The notes under the pieces are model-generated. The model was not told where the DNA came from and did no database searches. It saw only the letters and a list, made by a program, of their open reading frames with translations. This document shows, piece by piece, positions 44,335 to 53,068 of a DNA stretch of 64,000 nucleotides (the stretch's first letter is position 1; every line of letters starts with the position of its first letter). Source of the DNA: Planomonospora_B alba (GTDB taxonomy: Bacteria; Actinomycetota; Actinomycetes; Streptosporangiales; Streptosporangiaceae); the NCBI RefSeq assembly GCF_039534085.1, contig NZ_BAAAUT010000011.1, positions 1 to 64,000 on the forward strand, in the 5' to 3' direction. A program made the position numbers and the translations under genes.

Positions 44335-44556
44335 GACGCCCGTGGCGTGGATGCGGCCGTCCCTATACGGGCTTTTCGCGCCTGCATTCCGTGCGGCTCG
44401 TCGACCCTTTGCCAACTTTTTGGGGTTTGTGGGCGACTCTTATGAGAGACGGCTGGCCCGTTCCAAGATCGAGGCGAGGGGGGCGGACCGGCCGCTGGCC
44501 AGCGAGTTTCCTTGTTTCGCTGACATTGGACTACCGGCACTGAGAAACTAGGGGGT

Positions 44557-44584
44557 TTGCGTGTCCGGAGTCCCGGCTTACGCT
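44557..44584 (+). promoter_or_regulatory. Promoter of the BdtA-like gene
   Basis: -35 TTGCGT (44557-44562), 16-bp spacer, -10 TACGCT (44579-44584). It sits in the 322-bp gap 44335-44656, where I see no gene; a 69-codon GTG-initiated open frame there has no supporting site. Confidence 0.45.
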
Positions 44585-44656
44585 GACGGCAGTAGACGTG
44601 CGTGAGCGATGGCACCAGTGGGGATAACCCGGAAACACGTGCGGAAGAGGCGTCCG

Positions 44657-44860
44657 ATGGGTGCAGGCGAAAGACCTCTCAGCGAGGTGAAGTTCCTGAC
44701 CGTGGCCGAGGTGGCCACGGTCATGAGGGTGTCCAAGATGACCGTGTATCGACTCGTGCATTCGGGTGAGCTGCCGGCCATCCGGGTCGGCCGGTCCTTC
44801 AGAGTGCCGGAGCAGGCGGTGCACGACTATCTCCGGGATGCGTACATCGAGGCGGGTTGA
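44657..44860 (+). CDS. BdtA-like excisionase-family DNA-binding protein
   Basis: 67 residues: MGAGERPLSEVKFLTVAEVATVMRVSKMTVYRLVHSGELPAIRVGRSFRVPEQAVHDYLRDAY (in parts). It is a MerR/excisionase-type winged helix (HTH_17) nearly identical in pattern to the Streptomyces protein next to bldN known as BdtA, a BldD target. GAGG about 8 nt before the ATG. It is too short for anything but DNA binding. Its place between the phosphatase and bS22 matches the Streptomyces order as I remember it. Confidence 0.85.
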   Translation: MGAGERPLSEVKFLTVAEVATVMRVSKMTVYRLVHSGELPAIRVGRSFRVPEQAVHDYLRDAYIEAG

Positions 44861-44979
44861 AGCGACCACGGGCCCGTTCCCGGCGGATGAGGCCGGCGGC
44901 GGGCGGGCCCGCGCCTCGCCGAGGTAGCGGCGCGCGGGGCGCGCCGTGAGTTCCCGTGCCCGGGACCCCAGGGCCTGCG

Positions 44980-45008
44980 GGCGATCCACCGTGGATCGCC
45001 GGTAGTCT
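44980..45008 (+). promoter_or_regulatory. Perfect 21-bp palindrome and -10 box upstream of bS22
   Basis: GGCGATCCAC (44980-44989), one central C, GTGGATCGCC (44991-45000). Two bases later comes the -10 box TAGTCT (45003-45008). The palindrome therefore fills the -35 position and spacer of the bS22 promoter, an ideal repressor site. As a hairpin it could also end the BdtA-like transcript 120 bp upstream. Confidence 0.6.
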
Positions 45009-45071
45009 GTTGACCCGGTGTGCGTCCGCACGCCGGTTTGCAATCTCGGCTACCAGCTACCTGGGGGTCCC

Positions 45072-45170
45072 GTGGGCTCTGTGATCAAGAAGCGCCGTAA
45101 GCGCATGGCGAAGAAGAAGCACCGCAAGCTTCTGAAGAAGACCCGTATCCAGCGGCGTAACAAGAAGTAG
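45072..45170 (+). CDS. 30S ribosomal protein bS22 (AURKAIP1/COX24 domain)
   Basis: Only 32 residues, GTG start: MGSVIKKRRKRMAKKKH, then RKLLKKTRIQRRNKK and a TAG at 45168. More than half the residues are Lys or Arg. This is the tiny extra small-subunit protein seen in mycobacterial ribosome structures and conserved in actinobacteria. GGGGGT 5 nt before the start is the ribosome-binding site. The gene is too short for standard ORF calling. It stands 23 bp before the epimerase gene, so co-transcription is likely. Confidence 0.92.
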   Translation: MGSVIKKRRKRMAKKKHRKLLKKTRIQRRNKK

Positions 45171-45193
45171 CAACGCGGACCTGCGAGGCGTCG

Positions 45194-46219
45194 ATGACCC
45201 ACACCGTGCTCGTCACCGGGGTCTCGCGCCACATCGGCGCCCGGGTGGCGAGCGTTCTCGCGGCCGACCCGGACATCGACCGGGTCATCGGAGTGGACAC
45301 GGTGCCGCCGCCTTCGCTCTCACGTGACGGCGGCGTACCCCTCGGCCGGACGGAGTTCGTCCGGATCGATCTGCGCAGTCCTGACATCGCCAGGGTGATC
45401 GCGGCCGCCGACATCGACACCGTGGTCCACGTCGGCCTGGTGAGCGTTCCCCCGCGGAGCGGCGGCCGTGCCCTGATGAAGGAGCACAACGTCATCGGCA
45501 CCATGCAGCTGCTGGGTGCCTGCCAGCGGTCGGCGACGGTCCGCCGCGTCGTCGTGCGCTCCACCACCGCCGTGTACGGCTCGTCCCCCCGGGATCCGGC
45601 CGTCTTCACCGAGGACGCCGAGCCCGCCGAGCCCCCCGGCCACGGGTACGCCAAGGACGCCGCCGAGGTCGAGGGGTACGTCCGCGGGTTCGCCCGGCGG
45701 CGGCGCGACGTGACCGTCTCGACGCTCAGGTTCGCCAACTTCATGGGCCCGGGCGTCGATTCGCCGCTGACCCGCTACTTCTCCCAGCCGGTGCTGCCGA
45801 CGGTGCTCGGCTTCGACCCCCGGCTGCAGTTCGTCCACGAGGACGACGCGGTCGAGGTCCTGCGCCGGATGGCCAGGGAGGACCACCCCGGCACGTTCAA
45901 CGTGGCGGGCGACGGGGTGCTGCTCCTGTCGCAGTGCGTACGGCGGGCCGGCCTGCTCCCGGTCCCGGTCCCCTCCCCGGCCTTCCGCCTGCTGGGCGAG
46001 GCCGCCCGGAGCGCGGGGCTGGTGAACTTCTCGCCCGAGCAGCTCCGCCTGGTCTGCCACGGCCGCGCGGTGGACACCGCCCGGCTGACCGCGGCGCTGG
46101 ACTGGAAGCCCAAGTTCTCCACGGGGGCCGCCTTCGAGGACTTCCTGCGCACCCGGCGCCCGGCCGGCGGCCTGCCCGGTGCCGTGCTGGACGCCCTGTC
46201 TCATATGGTGGTGAGATGA
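45194..46219 (+). CDS. NAD-dependent epimerase/dehydratase family protein
   Basis: 341 residues. Extended SDR: VLVTGVSRHIGARVASVL, an Asp at the end of strand 2 (GVDT, NAD-type), VRSTTAVYGSSP, and HGYAKDAAEVEGY with the YxxxK (Tyr-Ala-Lys shifted: GYAKD). The active Tyr-Lys spacing is atypical, so sugar epimerase activity is uncertain. The gene follows bS22 and overlaps the next by ATGA. Confidence 0.83.
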   Translation: MTHTVLVTGVSRHIGARVASVLAADPDIDRVIGVDTVPPPSLSRDGGVPLGRTEFVRIDLRSPDIARVIAAADIDTVVHVGLVSVPPRSGGRALMKEHNVIGTMQLLGACQRSATVRRVVVRSTTAVYGSSPRDPAVFTEDAEPAEPPGHGYAKDAAEVEGYVRGFARRRRDVTVSTLRFANFMGPGVDSPLTRYFSQPVLPTVLGFDPRLQFVHEDDAVEVLRRMAREDHPGTFNVAGDGVLLLSQCVRRAGLLPVPVPSPAFRLLGEAARSAGLVNFSPEQLRLVCHGRAVDTARLTAALDWKPKFSTGAAFEDFLRTRRPAGGLPGAVLDALSHMVVR

Positions 46220-47211
46220 GCGCGACGGCGGGCCGGGCCGATGAGCCCCACGAGGCGCAGGTGATCCCCATCTCCCGGGGCCGCGCCGGGCACGAGCGGC
46301 CGGACGCGGGCGGCGGGAACGGTCCGCGCCCCGGTGACGGCCGTGACGACGCCGCGGGGGGCGGCCGCGGCGACGACCGCCTGGCCGAGCTCCTGGCGTT
46401 CCTGCGCCGCCGCCTCACCGGGCAGTACGAGGTCGACGAGTTCGGCTTCGATCCCGAGCTGACCGACAAGGTGCTCCTGGAGCTGATCCGTCCGCTCTAC
46501 CGGCACTGGTTCCGCGTCGAGACGGTCGGCATCGAGAACGTCCCGGGCGACTGCGGGGCGCTCGTCGTCGCCAACCACTCGGGCACCGTCCCGGTCGACG
46601 CGCTCATGCTCCAGGTCGCCCTGCACGACGACCACCCCGACCGCCGCCCGATCCGGCTGCTCGGCGCGGACCTGGTCTACCGGCTCCCGGTGCTCGGCCA
46701 CCTGTCCCGCAAGACCGGCCACACGCTGGCCTGCCCGGAGGACGCCGACCGGCTCCTGCGCAGGGGTGAGCTCGTCGGGGTCTTCCCCGAGGGCTTCAAG
46801 GGCGTGGGCAAGCCGTTCTCCGAGCGCTACCGGCTGCAGCGCTTCGGCCGGGGCGGGTTCGTCGCCTCGGCGATCCGGGCCGGGGTCCCGATCGTGCCCT
46901 GCGCGATCGTGGGGGCCGAGGAGATCTACCCGAAGATCGGTGACCTGCGCTTCCTGGCCAGGGCGCTCGGCCTGCCGTACCTGCCGGTCACGCCGCTGTT
47001 CCCCTGGTTCGGCCCGCTGGGGCTGGTCCCGCTCCCGTCCAAGTGGCTGATCGGCTTCGGCGAGCCCATCCGCACCGACGAGCACGACCCGGCCGAGGCG
47101 GACGACCCGATGGTGGTCTTCAACCTCACCGACCACGTGCGGGAGGTCGTCCAGCAGCAGCTGAACGAGCTCCGGCTCCGGCGGGGCCACGCCTTCCCGC
47201 CCCTGTTCTGA
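46216..47211 (+). CDS. Lysophospholipid acyltransferase family protein
   Basis: 331 residues. A Gly/Asp/Arg-rich disordered N-terminus of about 60 residues leads into a PlsC-type domain with NHSGTVPVDALML (HX4D motif) and VFPEGFKGVGKPF (substrate motif FPEG), then GVPIVPCAIVGAEEIYP. It moves acyl groups to lysophospholipid or similar acceptors at the inner membrane face. The ATG overlaps the epimerase stop (ATGA), indicating a two-gene unit with a possible lipid or surface role. Confidence 0.88.
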   Translation: MSATAGRADEPHEAQVIPISRGRAGHERPDAGGGNGPRPGDGRDDAAGGGRGDDRLAELLAFLRRRLTGQYEVDEFGFDPELTDKVLLELIRPLYRHWFRVETVGIENVPGDCGALVVANHSGTVPVDALMLQVALHDDHPDRRPIRLLGADLVYRLPVLGHLSRKTGHTLACPEDADRLLRRGELVGVFPEGFKGVGKPFSERYRLQRFGRGGFVASAIRAGVPIVPCAIVGAEEIYPKIGDLRFLARALGLPYLPVTPLFPWFGPLGLVPLPSKWLIGFGEPIRTDEHDPAEADDPMVVFNLTDHVREVVQQQLNELRLRRGHAFPPLF

Positions 47212-47404
47212 CGCCTTCTGCGCCCCGCCTCCCGTGCCCTGCCTCCTCCGCCCCGCCTCCTGCGTGCCGGCCGCCGGGCCCCGGCGCGGTTGTGCGCCCG
47301 GGGGGAACCCGGCGGTGATTTTTATTAGGCGCGGCGTCTAACAGTTGGGGCTTTTGCCCGATATGGTGTGCTCGATACCGCACTTCCGAACGTGGGGAGG
47401 GGAC

Positions 47405-48448
47405 ATGGCCGCACGCCGTACCGCGACGCGGGCCGCGCTCGCCGGACTGGCCGTGGGGGTGGCGCTGGGGGTCGCCGGGCGGCGGAGAGGCGGGCGGGAC
47501 GGGACGGTCCTCGGCGGGCACCGCGGGCGGCCGCTCACGGTCACCGTCGACGACGGCGTCCAGCTCGCGGTGGACGTCGAGGAGGCGGCGCCCGCGTCGG
47601 AGCCGCGCTTCGCGGTGGTCTTCGCGCACGGCTGGACGATGAACCGGCACTGCTGGCACTTCCAGCGGGAGGCTCTGGCCGGCCGGGCCACCCTCGTCTT
47701 CTACGACCAGCGGGGGCACGGCGGCTCGTCGGCCGGGGCGTTCGACGCCTGCACGATCGACCGCCTCGGCGACGACCTGGCCGCGGTGATCGAGCAGGCC
47801 GTGCCCGAAGGGCTCCCGGTGGTGCTGGTCGGGCACTCCATGGGCGGCATGACGATCATGGCCTTCGCCGAGCGCCACCCCGAGCTGCTCGCCTCCCGGG
47901 TGGTGGGGGTGGCGCTGCTGAGCACGTCGTCGGGGCGGCTGCGGGAGAGCACGTTCGGGCTCCCCGGGCCGGTGGGCCGGCTCGCCCCGGTCGTGGCCCC
48001 GGCCGTGTTCGAGCGCATGCGCGCCCGCGCCGAGGTCCTCGACCGCCGGGTCGCGCTCAGGACGCGCACCAACCTGCCGGTGACCCGCTACGTCGCCTTC
48101 GGGCCCGGAGCGCGTCGCGAGCACGTGCGGTTCGTCAACGAGATGGTCGCCGCCACGCCGACCGAGGTCGTGGTCGGCTTCTTCAACGACTTCCTCGTGC
48201 ACGACAAGCACAGGGCGCTGGCCGCGCTCGGCTCGGTGGAGACGCTCGTCATGGTCGGCGCGCGCGACCGCCTGACGCCGAAGGTGCACAGCCACCGCAT
48301 CGCCGAGGCGGTGCCCGGTGCGCGGCTCCAGGTCGTGCCGGGGGCCGGCCACATGATCGGCATCGAGCGGCCCGCGACCGTGAACGCGGCCCTGTCCGAA
48401 CTGTTCGACCGGGCGCTCGGCCGCGCCGCGGCGCGGGACGGGAGCTGA
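47405..48448 (+). CDS. Alpha/beta hydrolase with N-terminal membrane anchor
   Basis: 347 residues. A short hydrophobic stretch (RAALAGLAVGVALGVAG) followed by Arg/Gly may anchor it. The fold shows FAHGWTMNRHCWHFQ (oxyanion region), nucleophile elbow GHSMGGM (Ser near 155), Asp in GARDRLTPKVH and His in GAGHMIGIE. Esterase or lipase-like, substrate unknown. GGGGAGGGG precedes the ATG. Separate transcript from the acyltransferase (193-bp gap). Confidence 0.87.
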   Translation: MAARRTATRAALAGLAVGVALGVAGRRRGGRDGTVLGGHRGRPLTVTVDDGVQLAVDVEEAAPASEPRFAVVFAHGWTMNRHCWHFQREALAGRATLVFYDQRGHGGSSAGAFDACTIDRLGDDLAAVIEQAVPEGLPVVLVGHSMGGMTIMAFAERHPELLASRVVGVALLSTSSGRLRESTFGLPGPVGRLAPVVAPAVFERMRARAEVLDRRVALRTRTNLPVTRYVAFGPGARREHVRFVNEMVAATPTEVVVGFFNDFLVHDKHRALAALGSVETLVMVGARDRLTPKVHSHRIAEAVPGARLQVVPGAGHMIGIERPATVNAALSELFDRALGRAAARDGS

Positions 48449-48505
48449 CGGCGGGGCCGGACCGCGAGGGTTGACGGCGGGGGCCGCGGGCGGGGCCGTA
48501 CGGGC

Positions 48506-49372
48506 TCAGGCCGAGCGGTGGTGGCGGCGCAGGGCGATGGCGGCGGCGACCCCGCCCGCCACGGCCCCGGCGCCGGCCGCGATGGGCAGGCCGATCATCG
48601 TGGCCTTGCGCCCGGTACGGAAGTCCTTGACGTCCCACTCGTTCTGCCGGGCGTGGTCGCGCAGCTCGGAGTCGGGGTTGATCGCGACGGGATGGCCGAC
48701 CAGGGAGAGCAGCGGCAGGTCGTTGGCTGAGTCGCTGTAGGCGAAGCAGCGGCTCAGGTCGAGCCCTTCCCGCCGGGCCAGCGCCCGCACGGCCTCCGCC
48801 TTGGCGGGGCCGTGGAGCAGGTCGCCGACCAGCCTGCCGGTGTAGACGCCGTCCACCGTCTCGGAGACGGTGCCGAGGGCGCCGGTGAGGCCGAGACGCT
48901 GCGCGATCACCCGGGCCAGCTCGATCGGGGTCGCGGTGACCAGCCAGACGCGCTGGCCGGCGTCCAGGTGGCTCTGGGCCAGGGCGCGGGTGCCGGGCCA
49001 GATGCGGTCGGCCATGGACTCGTCGTAGATCTCCTCGCCGAGCCGGACGATGTCCTCCACCCTGCTGCCCGCCACGAACGCCAGCGCGGTCTCCCTCGCC
49101 TCGGCGATGTGCTCGGGGTTCTCGTCGCCGCGGATGCGGAAGACCGCCTGGCCGAGCGCGAACCGGACCAGGTCGCGGGTGGTGAACAGGCCGCGCGAGG
49201 CCAGGCCCCGGGCGAAGTGGTAGATCGAGGCGCCGCGCATCATGGTGTTGTCGACGTCGAAGAAGGCGGCGGCGGTCGGATCGGGTTCGGCCATGGGCAG
49301 CGCGACGGCCGCCGCGGCCGCCACCTCCCCGGCCTGCTCAGCCGCACTCCGCCGTCGTATCAGCCGCTTCAT
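48506..49372 (-). CDS. HAD-IB phosphatase, SerB/CicA-like
   Basis: 288 residues. Motif I FFDVDNTMM near 40, motif II VTATPIEL, motif III SDSANDLPLL, and Lys in RKATMIG; a C-terminal hydrophobic helix (LPIAAGAGAVAGGVAAAIAL) could anchor it. This subfamily hydrolyses phospho-serine-like or lyso-lipid phosphates; the substrate is unknown, and the main SerB of this genome is at the left edge of the window. It converges with the hydrolase gene. Confidence 0.87.
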   Translation of the reverse strand: MKRLIRRRSAAEQAGEVAAAAAVALPMAEPDPTAAAFFDVDNTMMRGASIYHFARGLASRGLFTTRDLVRFALGQAVFRIRGDENPEHIAEARETALAFVAGSRVEDIVRLGEEIYDESMADRIWPGTRALAQSHLDAGQRVWLVTATPIELARVIAQRLGLTGALGTVSETVDGVYTGRLVGDLLHGPAKAEAVRALARREGLDLSRCFAYSDSANDLPLLSLVGHPVAINPDSELRDHARQNEWDVKDFRTGRKATMIGLPIAAGAGAVAGGVAAAIALRRHHRSA

Positions 49373-49448
49373 AGCACCTCAGCCTAACCGGTACCCGCCG
49401 GTGCGGCCGGTGTACGCCGGGCCTCCGGTGCGAGGTTTCACCGGCCGG

Positions 49449-50141
49449 TCACTCCGGCGGTGCCAGGCCCTCGATGTAGTTGAGGTAACCGTTCGCCCTG
49501 CGCTGGTTCTCCTCGTCCAGTTTGGGGAGCATGCCCTCGATCCGGTTGCGCTGCTTGCGCACGAAGCGCTGGAGGCTCCCGGCGGCCTCCTGGGCGTCGT
49601 CCGCGTCGCGGCGCCGTACCCGGGTCAGGGAGGTGACCGCGGAGCGGGTGGTGTCCTCCATGTCCTGGAGGGTCTCGCCGACCAGGGCGCCCTGGTCCCG
49701 CGTGGCGGAGGCGGAGCCGAGCAGGGCCTCGACCTCGTCGGCGCGGGTCGAGGCGGACCGCAGCCCGCGGTCGGCCCGTTCGGCGTCGTCGGTGCTCAGG
49801 CGGAGCAGGGTGTTCTCGGCGGCGCGCTTGAGCGGGTAGAGCGTCTCTCCGGGCACCGACTGGTAGGCGGCCAGGCCCGTGGCCGCCATGCCGACGGCCA
49901 GCGCGGCGCTCAGGAGCTGGGAGAGCAGCAGCGGCCGGATCCGGCGCCGCCGTGCCCTGTGCCGCGCGGGGACCCGCTCGGCGGCCGGCCCGTCGGAGGC
50001 GGAGGCGTTCACCAGGCGCGCGCGGAGCTCGTCCCGGAACTCCGGCCGGGGGGCGCCCCCCAGGCGCGTGCCGAGTTCCGTCACGCGGTGCCGGGCGCGC
50101 GTCCGCGATCTCCGCGAGAGTCCGGACCTCCACCTACCCAT
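49449..50141 (-). CDS. DUF5667 membrane protein, probable anti-sigma factor (RsbN-like)
   Basis: 230 residues. Basic N-terminus (GRWRSGLSRRSRTRARHRV), membrane segment LLLSQLLSAALAVGMAATGLAAYQ near 95, then the DUF5667 domain SVPGETLYPLKRAAENTLLRLST and a helical outer part. Directly downstream of the sigma-factor gene, as rsbN is next to bldN in Streptomyces. It probably holds the sigma factor at the membrane (inference from position and shape). AGGGAG precedes ATG 50141. Confidence 0.8.
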   Translation of the reverse strand: MGRWRSGLSRRSRTRARHRVTELGTRLGGAPRPEFRDELRARLVNASASDGPAAERVPARHRARRRRIRPLLLSQLLSAALAVGMAATGLAAYQSVPGETLYPLKRAAENTLLRLSTDDAERADRGLRSASTRADEVEALLGSASATRDQGALVGETLQDMEDTTRSAVTSLTRVRRRDADDAQEAAGSLQRFVRKQRNRIEGMLPKLDEENQRRANGYLNYIEGLAPPE

Positions 50142-50264
50142 GAACACTCCCTGCCGCCCCCGGAAGATGATCCATCGGTTCACCTGCCTAACGACGGCCG
50201 GGCACCCGGGTTACGCGGCGCCCCGTGCTCACCGGTCACGGGTCGGTCACCGCCACGGACCGGC

Positions 50265-50909
50265 TCAGCCGAGGTCCGAGGGGAGCGCGCGGGCCAGCGC
50301 CCGGATCGCGCGGAACTGCAGGGCCTTGATGGCGCCGCTCTTCTTGCCCATGATCAGCGCTGTCTCGGCCAGGGACATGCCGTGCAGGAAGCGCAGGACC
50401 ACGCATTCCTGCTGCTCGGGGCGGAGTGCGCGGACGGCGCGGAGCACCCGGTCGTTGACCATCGCGGCGACGACGGCGTTCTCGGGGATGTGCGGGCCGT
50501 CGAGGGGGGTCTCGAAGACCTCGGCCGTGGTGACCTCGAGCCGGTAGCGGCCGGACTTGAAGTGATCGGTGACGAGGTTCCTGGCGATGGTCACGAGCCA
50601 GGCCCCGAAGTCACGTCCTTGCCAAGTGAAGTCGGCGATTCGGCGAAGCGCGCGGAGGAAGGTCTCGCTCGTGAGATCCTCGGCGAGCGGGTGGGATCCG
50701 ACCCGCAGGTAGATATAGCGGTAGACCAGGTCGAGATAGCGGTCGTAGAGGGCGCCGAACGCCTCCGTGTCTCCTGTCTTGGCGCGCAGGACGAGCCTTC
50801 TCAGTTCCTCCGAGGCGTCCTCGCGGGGGGCGAGTTCGTTGCTGCGGACGGGCGGGGCCACCCCGGTGGCGGTCGGGAGGGGCCCGGCTAACGGCCATGT
50901 GTCTGGCAT
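50265..50909 (-). CDS. bldN: BldN-type ECF sigma factor
   Basis: 214 residues. Region 2: GALYDRYLDLVYRYIYLRVGSHPLAEDLTSETFLRALRRI (parts) with FTWQGRDFGAWLVTIARNLVTDHFKSGRYRLEVTT, near-identical to Streptomyces BldN as I remember it. Region 4: LRPEQQECVVLRFLHGMSLAETALIMGKKSGAIKALQFRAIR (parts). BldN drives aerial hyphae genes (chaplins, bldM) and is made with an N-terminal pro-sequence of about 86 residues in S. coelicolor. Here only about 36 residues precede region 2, so the pro-region is shorter or absent. ATG 50909 follows a weak GGGA. Confidence 0.9.
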   Translation of the reverse strand: MPDTWPLAGPLPTATGVAPPVRSNELAPREDASEELRRLVLRAKTGDTEAFGALYDRYLDLVYRYIYLRVGSHPLAEDLTSETFLRALRRIADFTWQGRDFGAWLVTIARNLVTDHFKSGRYRLEVTTAEVFETPLDGPHIPENAVVAAMVNDRVLRAVRALRPEQQECVVLRFLHGMSLAETALIMGKKSGAIKALQFRAIRALARALPSDLG

Positions 50910-51113
50910 CCGGTATCCCTGGGGAGGAGGGTGCGGCGTGCCCGCCCACTCTAGGAATCATCAGGAAATTCCACAATCCGCTTCGCACCGTCGTGACTGG
51001 CGGTAGTCGGCGTATACGGTGTGGGGCCGGTGTGCGCGAAGACCGGTCCGGGGAGCCGGTCGGGAGATCCGGCTACCGGTTGGAGGGTAATGTCCGGCAG
51101 CATTGGAGACACC

Positions 51114-52796
51114 ATGGAAGTCCTCGTCGCTGTCATCGCGTTCGCCGGAGCCCTGCTCGCAGCCGTTGCCACAGGCGCTCTCGCCAATCGGCTCCGGGGT
51201 GAGCCCACAGGGTGGCTCATCGCCTGGAGCATCGTGACGGCGATGCTGGCGGTGTCACTCGGAGTGATGGCCTTCGGCCTGTTCCTCGGATTCGGGGCGA
51301 CCACATTCCGGCTTTACCAGCTGACCGGATCGCTGCTGGCGCCGCTGTGGCTGGCGGTCGGAGTGATCCAGCTGCTGGCCCGCAAACCGGCCGCCAGGTT
51401 CGGGTCCTGGCTGCCGGGCGCGGGGTTCACCGCCGTGGCGCTGGTGATCCTGCTGGTGGACCCGGTCCGGCAGGAGGGGCGGTTCGGCAAGGGCCTGCCC
51501 GTCGCGGCCGAGCACTGGAACCCCCCGCCCGCCTACCTCCTGATGGTGGTCCAGGCGTTCACCGCGGTGGTGCTGCTCGTCGGCCTCGTGATCGCGGTCC
51601 TGCGCTGGCGGCGCGACGGCGACGACTACGACACCGACAACCTGCACGCACTCGGCGTGCTCGCCCCGACCGGGCTGGCGCTCGCCGGAGCCTCCGCCCT
51701 CGGGGCCCCGGGCCTGCTCCTGGTGGTGCTGCACCTGCTGGTCGCCGCCGCCGTCTGGTACGTCGTGCTCCGGCCCCTCGCGCCCTACGAGGACGAGGAC
51801 GAGGAGGACTTCGAGGACGACTGGGAGGAGCGGCCGAGCCGCCGCCCGATACCGCAGGACGTCCCCGTCGCGGGCCGCCGCACGACGCCCGAGCAGCCCT
51901 CGGGCGTGCCCGCCGCGCCGTCCCCGCGCCGGTCGGGCCTCGGCGACCTCGTCGCCGAGTACCGCGCGGGCGAGCAGGACGTCGACTACGCGGCGCGCAT
52001 GCGCGGGCAGGGCCCGGCCACCGGCGACCCGATCGGCCGCCCGGCCGGCGACCCCGACGGCCGCCCCGCCGCGGACGACCCGTTCGGCGGCCCCGCCACC
52101 GGCATGTTCATGGCCGGCGAGTACGGCATGCCGATCCCGGGCCAGCCCGCCGGGGACCACGAGTTCACCCAGCCGCCGCCGCGCACCGGTCAGTTCGGCA
52201 TGACCCCCTCCACCGGCCCCTCGACCGGGGAGTTCGGCCTGCCGTCCGCCGGGGGCCCGGCCACGGGGGAGTACGACATCCCGCTCAACGAGTACGGCGC
52301 CCCCGGCACCCGGAGCCGGGCCTCGCGCCCCATGCCCGCGGAGGAGGCCTTCGGCGGACGCCGCCCGATGTCCGCCGAGGAGGCGTTCGGCGCCCCGGCC
52401 GCCTCCGGCCGCTCGGGGGCGGCGCCCGGAGCGCCCGCGGGCGCGGGCGAGCCCGTCCGGCTCTCCCCCGGCATCTACGGCCTGCTGACGGTGTTCACCC
52501 TGATCGACGGGACCGGCGAGGCGTTCGACCGGCTGGCCGAGGAGACGGTGGAGGCCGTCCGGCGCAGCGAGCCCGACACCCTGATCTACGCCTGCCACTC
52601 GGTGAAGTCGGCGCCGCTCCAGCGCATCGTCTACGAGATCTACCGGGACGAGGTCGCCTACACCGAGCACCAGAGCCAGCCCCACATGGAGCGGTTCGTC
52701 GCCCAGCGGCAGAGCATGGTGCTCGCCGCCAACGTCATCGAGCTCAACGTGAACACCGCCAAGGTGATCCCGCTGCCGACCGCCTTCAAGATCTGA
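51114..52796 (+). CDS. Membrane protein fused to a C-terminal ABM-like domain
   Basis: 560 residues. Six to seven membrane spans (VLVAVIAFAGALLAAVATGAL, WLIAWSIVTAMLAVSLGVMAFGLFL, LLAPLWLAVGVIQLLA, GFTAVALVILLV, MVVQAFTAVVLLVGLVIAVL, LAPTGLALAGASALG, LLLVVLHLLVAAAVWYVVL). Then an acidic segment (YEDEDEEDFEDDWEE) and about 170 Gly/Pro-rich disordered residues with GEY/GEF repeats. The last 100 residues read like an antibiotic-biosynthesis-monooxygenase (ABM) ferredoxin-like fold: LIYACHSVKSAPLQRIVYEIYRDEVAYTEHQSQPHMERF. Divergent from bldN. GGAGA before ATG 51114; ATG 51090 is also possible. No role known. Confidence 0.78.
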   Translation: MEVLVAVIAFAGALLAAVATGALANRLRGEPTGWLIAWSIVTAMLAVSLGVMAFGLFLGFGATTFRLYQLTGSLLAPLWLAVGVIQLLARKPAARFGSWLPGAGFTAVALVILLVDPVRQEGRFGKGLPVAAEHWNPPPAYLLMVVQAFTAVVLLVGLVIAVLRWRRDGDDYDTDNLHALGVLAPTGLALAGASALGAPGLLLVVLHLLVAAAVWYVVLRPLAPYEDEDEEDFEDDWEERPSRRPIPQDVPVAGRRTTPEQPSGVPAAPSPRRSGLGDLVAEYRAGEQDVDYAARMRGQGPATGDPIGRPAGDPDGRPAADDPFGGPATGMFMAGEYGMPIPGQPAGDHEFTQPPPRTGQFGMTPSTGPSTGEFGLPSAGGPATGEYDIPLNEYGAPGTRSRASRPMPAEEAFGGRRPMSAEEAFGAPAASGRSGAAPGAPAGAGEPVRLSPGIYGLLTVFTLIDGTGEAFDRLAEETVEAVRRSEPDTLIYACHSVKSAPLQRIVYEIYRDEVAYTEHQSQPHMERFVAQRQSMVLAANVIELNVNTAKVIPLPTAFKI

Positions 52797-52819
52797 CGCC
52801 GGGACGGGACAGGCCGGGC

Positions 52820-53068
52820 TCAGGCGCCGAGCGCGGCGCGCAGGCGGGCCTCGTCGACGCGCCAGAAGTCGTGCTGCACGCCGTCGACGAGGGTGACCGG
52901 GATCATCTCCCAGTACTTCGCGTGGTCCTCCTCGGAGGCGGTGATGTCGCGCTCCTCCCAGGGGACGCCCAGCTCCGCCGCGACCCGCTCGATCACGGCG
53001 CGGGCGTCGTCGCACAGGTGGCAGCCGGGCTTGCCCAGCAAGGTGATGCGGTGGTCCTGCGGTGCCAT
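52820..53068 (-). CDS. Glutaredoxin-family protein (DUF836-like)
   Basis: 82 residues: RITLLGKPGCHLCDDARAVIERVAAELGVPWEE carries the CxxC active site CHLC; IPVTLVDGVQHDFWRVDE is the cis-Pro block. Thiol-disulfide exchange on unknown targets. It sits between the ABM fusion and rex, converging with the former, with a 23-bp gap. Confidence 0.88.
   Translation of the reverse strand: MAPQDHRITLLGKPGCHLCDDARAVIERVAAELGVPWEERDITASEEDHAKYWEMIPVTLVDGVQHDFWRVDEARLRAALGA

Noticed and set aside
44342..44551. 69-codon GTG-initiated frame after the phosphatase gene
   Set aside because: No ribosome-binding site and composition unlike a protein; it overlaps the promoter region of the BdtA-like gene.
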